The notes under the pieces are model-generated. The model saw only the letters and a list, made by a program, of their open reading frames with translations, was not told the origin of the DNA and searched no databases. The position numbers were made by a program, and so were the translations under genes. A DNA stretch of 64,000 nt. It comes from Membranipora membranacea (lineage: Eukaryota > Bryozoa > Gymnolaemata > Cheilostomatida > Membraniporidae). The stretch is taken from NCBI GenBank assembly GCA_914767715.1, contig OU612067.1, positions 24,712,162-24,776,161 of the forward strand, in the 5' to 3' direction. Shown in pieces: positions 61,387-64,000 of this stretch (position 1 is the first letter of the stretch; each line of letters opens with the position of its first letter).

Positions 61387-62776
61387 AGCCACTCGACAAC
61401 CATGTGATTTAGACCAGATGATATATAAAAGCTCACCGTTATCTAACATTCCAAGTATCTCTAACTGTCACTATTCATCTATGTGGCGATGTCGCAGCAT
61501 TATTTTGACCAATGCTTTTGTCATCCATGTCATTTCCATGGAGTAACTAAAAATATGGTGAACAAATTAAGTGAGTCTCAAGTACGAATAATTTACTTGC
61601 CAAACACAATCGGACAATCCTTCATAGCTGGTCAGCTTATTATAAATATATTTCCTTTTAACTGCTTATGTGAATAACTGCTGAACTGCTTAGACGAAAT
61701 AAGAGAACGTTATCTTCTATTGCTTTACATTCCACCCTCATATCTCAAGGCCATTACTTATATATAGTACCCTCAGCGTTTACTTATATCTGTTACCTCA
61801 AACCATTCAACAACTCAGATCAAGATCTGACCGCCGATCTACTCTCAGACACCATCACTCAAGTGTCTTGCTCTTACTGCTCGGCGCCACCAGTCTGTCT
61901 GGAGTCTTTCGGCACCTACTCACCTTTACCGATATCTTTCTTTAATCTTATGTATCAGTTTCCGTTTGCAAAAAAATAAGTCGTGAAGTGAAACTGTGTC
62001 ACTTGGATGATAATTTTAATGGATTCGATTGAGATTTGGAAAAATTTATGACATGCAAGGACAAATTGCAACGTTATGTATATCATTATATTTTTGATCT
62101 TTAGAGTTTATTTTCGATCTGTTGGCAGATCTGAGAGCATTTGAACATTCCAACCTTATATTTTACCATATCTTGTCTTGTTTTCTCTCTTTTTTCTTTT
62201 ATTGAAGATGTAAGGTGTTATTTTTTGTAGACTGAGTATTATACCCACTAATTTTCGGCAGGCTTTGGACTGTGTTTAACCCATAGAACTTAAATTTCTC
62301 ATTCACAAATAAAATATTAATCATAACTGATGACATAAATCTCTTCTATAACTTCCAAATGTTATCGCAAGCTCACAACTATCGAGCATGAGTAGGCAAA
62401 ATTCTAGATGTGATCTAACATAGATCATTGTGATCATATAATTTTCGCATTCCAGCATTCTTTGTCTGACAAGTCACTGTGCACTATTTATTTGACCTGC
62501 TAAGGTTAGGAATTGTGCCCTGTCATAGCTTTCATTTGACAACTGCTTTAAATCCAAGGTTTCTGCGCAGATATGCAATACATCAACATGCTGACTAGTA
62601 CCAGCGCTCAAACTATGGCATGAAGCCAAGTTGTGTGGTCTAATAGTTGCATGATTGCATGGGTGTCATTCAAAAGTAATTGATCACAGCAGTTTATTAT
62701 CAACTACACACAACGCTATCTAGCCACTAGTTGCACTAGTTCTCCTCTCACAATCATTTGGTAAAGAGGACAGGAC
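61387..62776. other. Intergenic DNA between PLXDC-like and PhyH-like genes
   Basis: A distant AATAAA is at 62308-62313. A more GC-balanced piece at 61740-61960 has no identifiable protein. The promoter of the downstream gene should be near its 3' end, but no element is clear. Confidence 0.4.
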
Positions 62777-63964
62777 ATGGCTGCCATCAGAGATCTCGCA
62801 CAGGAACATCAACCAATTACTGATGTATTTGAGGTTAGTGAGGAAAGTTATATAACAGTGCGTACGAAGTATAAATGCTGAGAGTCGGTTGTTTTCTAGT
62901 AAGCCAGCTGCAGCAAAATCAAGTAGTTGGCTTGGCTCTCTGGATGGCTATAGATCATTAATACAGACTTCTTTAAGGTAATCCTAGCCCCCCCCCCCCC
63001 CCTAGACATAGTGATTCGAGGTTGTTGAACAGTGCAAATGTCATTTCCTTTGTATAATTTATCAGTTATCTGTAACTTATAGCAGCAGCTAATCAGTATC
63101 ATGTTTCCTGCTGAGTTGCCTTTAAATTCTTCTTGCCACACCGGTGCTTCCTCACGAATGATGGCAGACAGTCATGGAAACAAAACTGACTATATATTAT
63201 GATGAGGCTTCCAAGCCACCACCAAGTGTTGTGCGTCTAAGTGGGTAAAAAAAGAAATCTTCTGCACTTAAAATGGCTGTGCAGTTTGTCAGCCACCCTT
63301 ATTCAATTATACAAAGTGAATCAAAAGCATTTTTTGTTTCAGGTTGCAGCATCAGATCTGGATTTACAACTGAGTGATGAACTTGTTACAGAATTCTGGC
63401 AGCGAGGATTTATAGCTAATATACCACTGCTTAGCCACAAAGAGTGTGATGCCTTACTCAAAGATTATGAGGAGTTGATGGTTGGTGTGCATCCGGTGTC
63501 TTTCGTTAGATGATAATAGATATTAGATGATGTAACTTTCTTCTGTTGTCTTCTGAATATCCCAAGTTGTATCCGTTTTTTAACTCCAAGTCAAGAATAA
63601 GGGTTTATATCGCTTGGCCTCGTGAGCTAACAGCATTGTGGGAGTATCGTAAACACACATTGCAGCAGTGCAGGTTATTTTTCTTAGTTTGGCAATTTTT
63701 ATTATCACAGAAAATGAGTGATGATGACCCAAGGATGACACTGATGTATGAATATCACAAGAATCAAAGTGGGGACGACACGAATGTTCTCTTTCATTCT
63801 CTTGGATAATGGAGGGTTTTCGATACTTTCCATGATCTGATATTTCACCGCCGTGCAACCGTACCTGGCAGTCAGCTTCTAGAAGAAGGAAAGCGGAGAT
63901 CGGTCCGCTGGTGGCACGATCAGCTGTTTGCAAAACCGCCTCATCATGGGGGTGTGGTTGCCTG
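62777..63964 (+). pseudogene. Phytanoyl-CoA dioxygenase-family gene, 5' exons, in-frame TAA, runs off window
   Basis: Exons 62777-62833 (ATG; MAAIRDLAQEHQPITDVFE), 63343-63480 and 63711-63964 join in phase, and the last ends at a GTGAGT donor. Exon 2 encodes LSDELVTEFWQRGFIANIPL and CDALLKDYEELM, the usual N-terminal helix of PhyH-type enzymes. Exon 3 carries [36 protein letters not shown] and [20 protein letters not shown], the approach to the iron-binding HxD motif, which should open the next exon beyond the window. These enzymes hydroxylate substrates using Fe(II) and 2-oxoglutarate; the substrate here is unknown. A TAA at 63807-63809 follows HSLG and precedes WRVFDTFHD in the same frame, so this copy is interrupted unless the base call is wrong. 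Confidence 0.78.
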
Positions 63965-64000
63965 GTGAGTAATACTAAGAATCAGGAATACACATGCTCC

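Overview
This 64 kb window is animal nuclear DNA. It is AT-rich, with GT-AG introns of roughly 150 to 2,700 bp, metazoan gene families, and many decayed transposable elements. The mixture of a PLXDC/TEM7-like membrane protein, an invertebrate-type HECT ligase, ankyrin-caspase fusions and a DD35E integrase family suggests a sponge or similar early-branching invertebrate. That placement is inference; no species can be named from the sequence alone.

Layout. (1) 1-6.5 kb: no gene found, apart from a hairpin, a large foldback element (about 3.0-4.4 kb) and a 5'-truncated LINE (4.56-5.53 kb). (2) 6.5-14.5 kb: a multi-exon HECT E3 ubiquitin ligase on the + strand, with GGPRKEF and catalytic-Cys motifs but one in-frame TGA in exon 2; its introns carry hairpins and a TIR element with TA target sites. 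(3) 15.7-17.9 kb: a two-exon DD35E integrase gene on the - strand, broken by a 4-bp slippage. (4) 18.4-22.1 kb: a second TIR element, an inverted copy of the foldback element, a minisatellite and a longer LINE. (5) 22-28.4 kb: gene-poor, diverged duplicates, including a fragment of a caspase exon and a tRNA-derived SINE. (6) 28.4-48.4 kb: the most interesting block, three tandem copies of an ankyrin-repeat/caspase-like gene. Copy B looks intact, copy C is a pseudogene that lost an ankyrin module, and copy D is intact with a basic tail ending in a CaaX-type Cys. A fourth copy (A) survives only as part of an exon. (7) 48.4-55.4 kb: AT-rich non-coding DNA with a SINE-like unit, a six-fold GTCGCAA cluster and a long TG microsatellite. 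(8) 55.4-61.4 kb: a decayed transposon-type gene with a PIN/FEN1-like core, then the 3' exons of a PLXDC-like receptor, again with one in-frame TGA. (9) 62.8 kb to the end: 5' exons of a phytanoyl-CoA dioxygenase-family gene, with one in-frame TAA, running off the window.

The host genes do not form an operon-like pathway. The best candidate for a new system is the ANK-caspase array: it couples a protein-interaction module to a complete caspase fold (SHG and QAC/QSC dyad), expands by tandem duplication, and one member has a possible lipid-anchoring signal. Three unrelated neighbouring genes each have a single premature stop with intact splice frames. This points to base errors, a degraded haplotype or recent pseudogenisation, and should be settled before these models are used.
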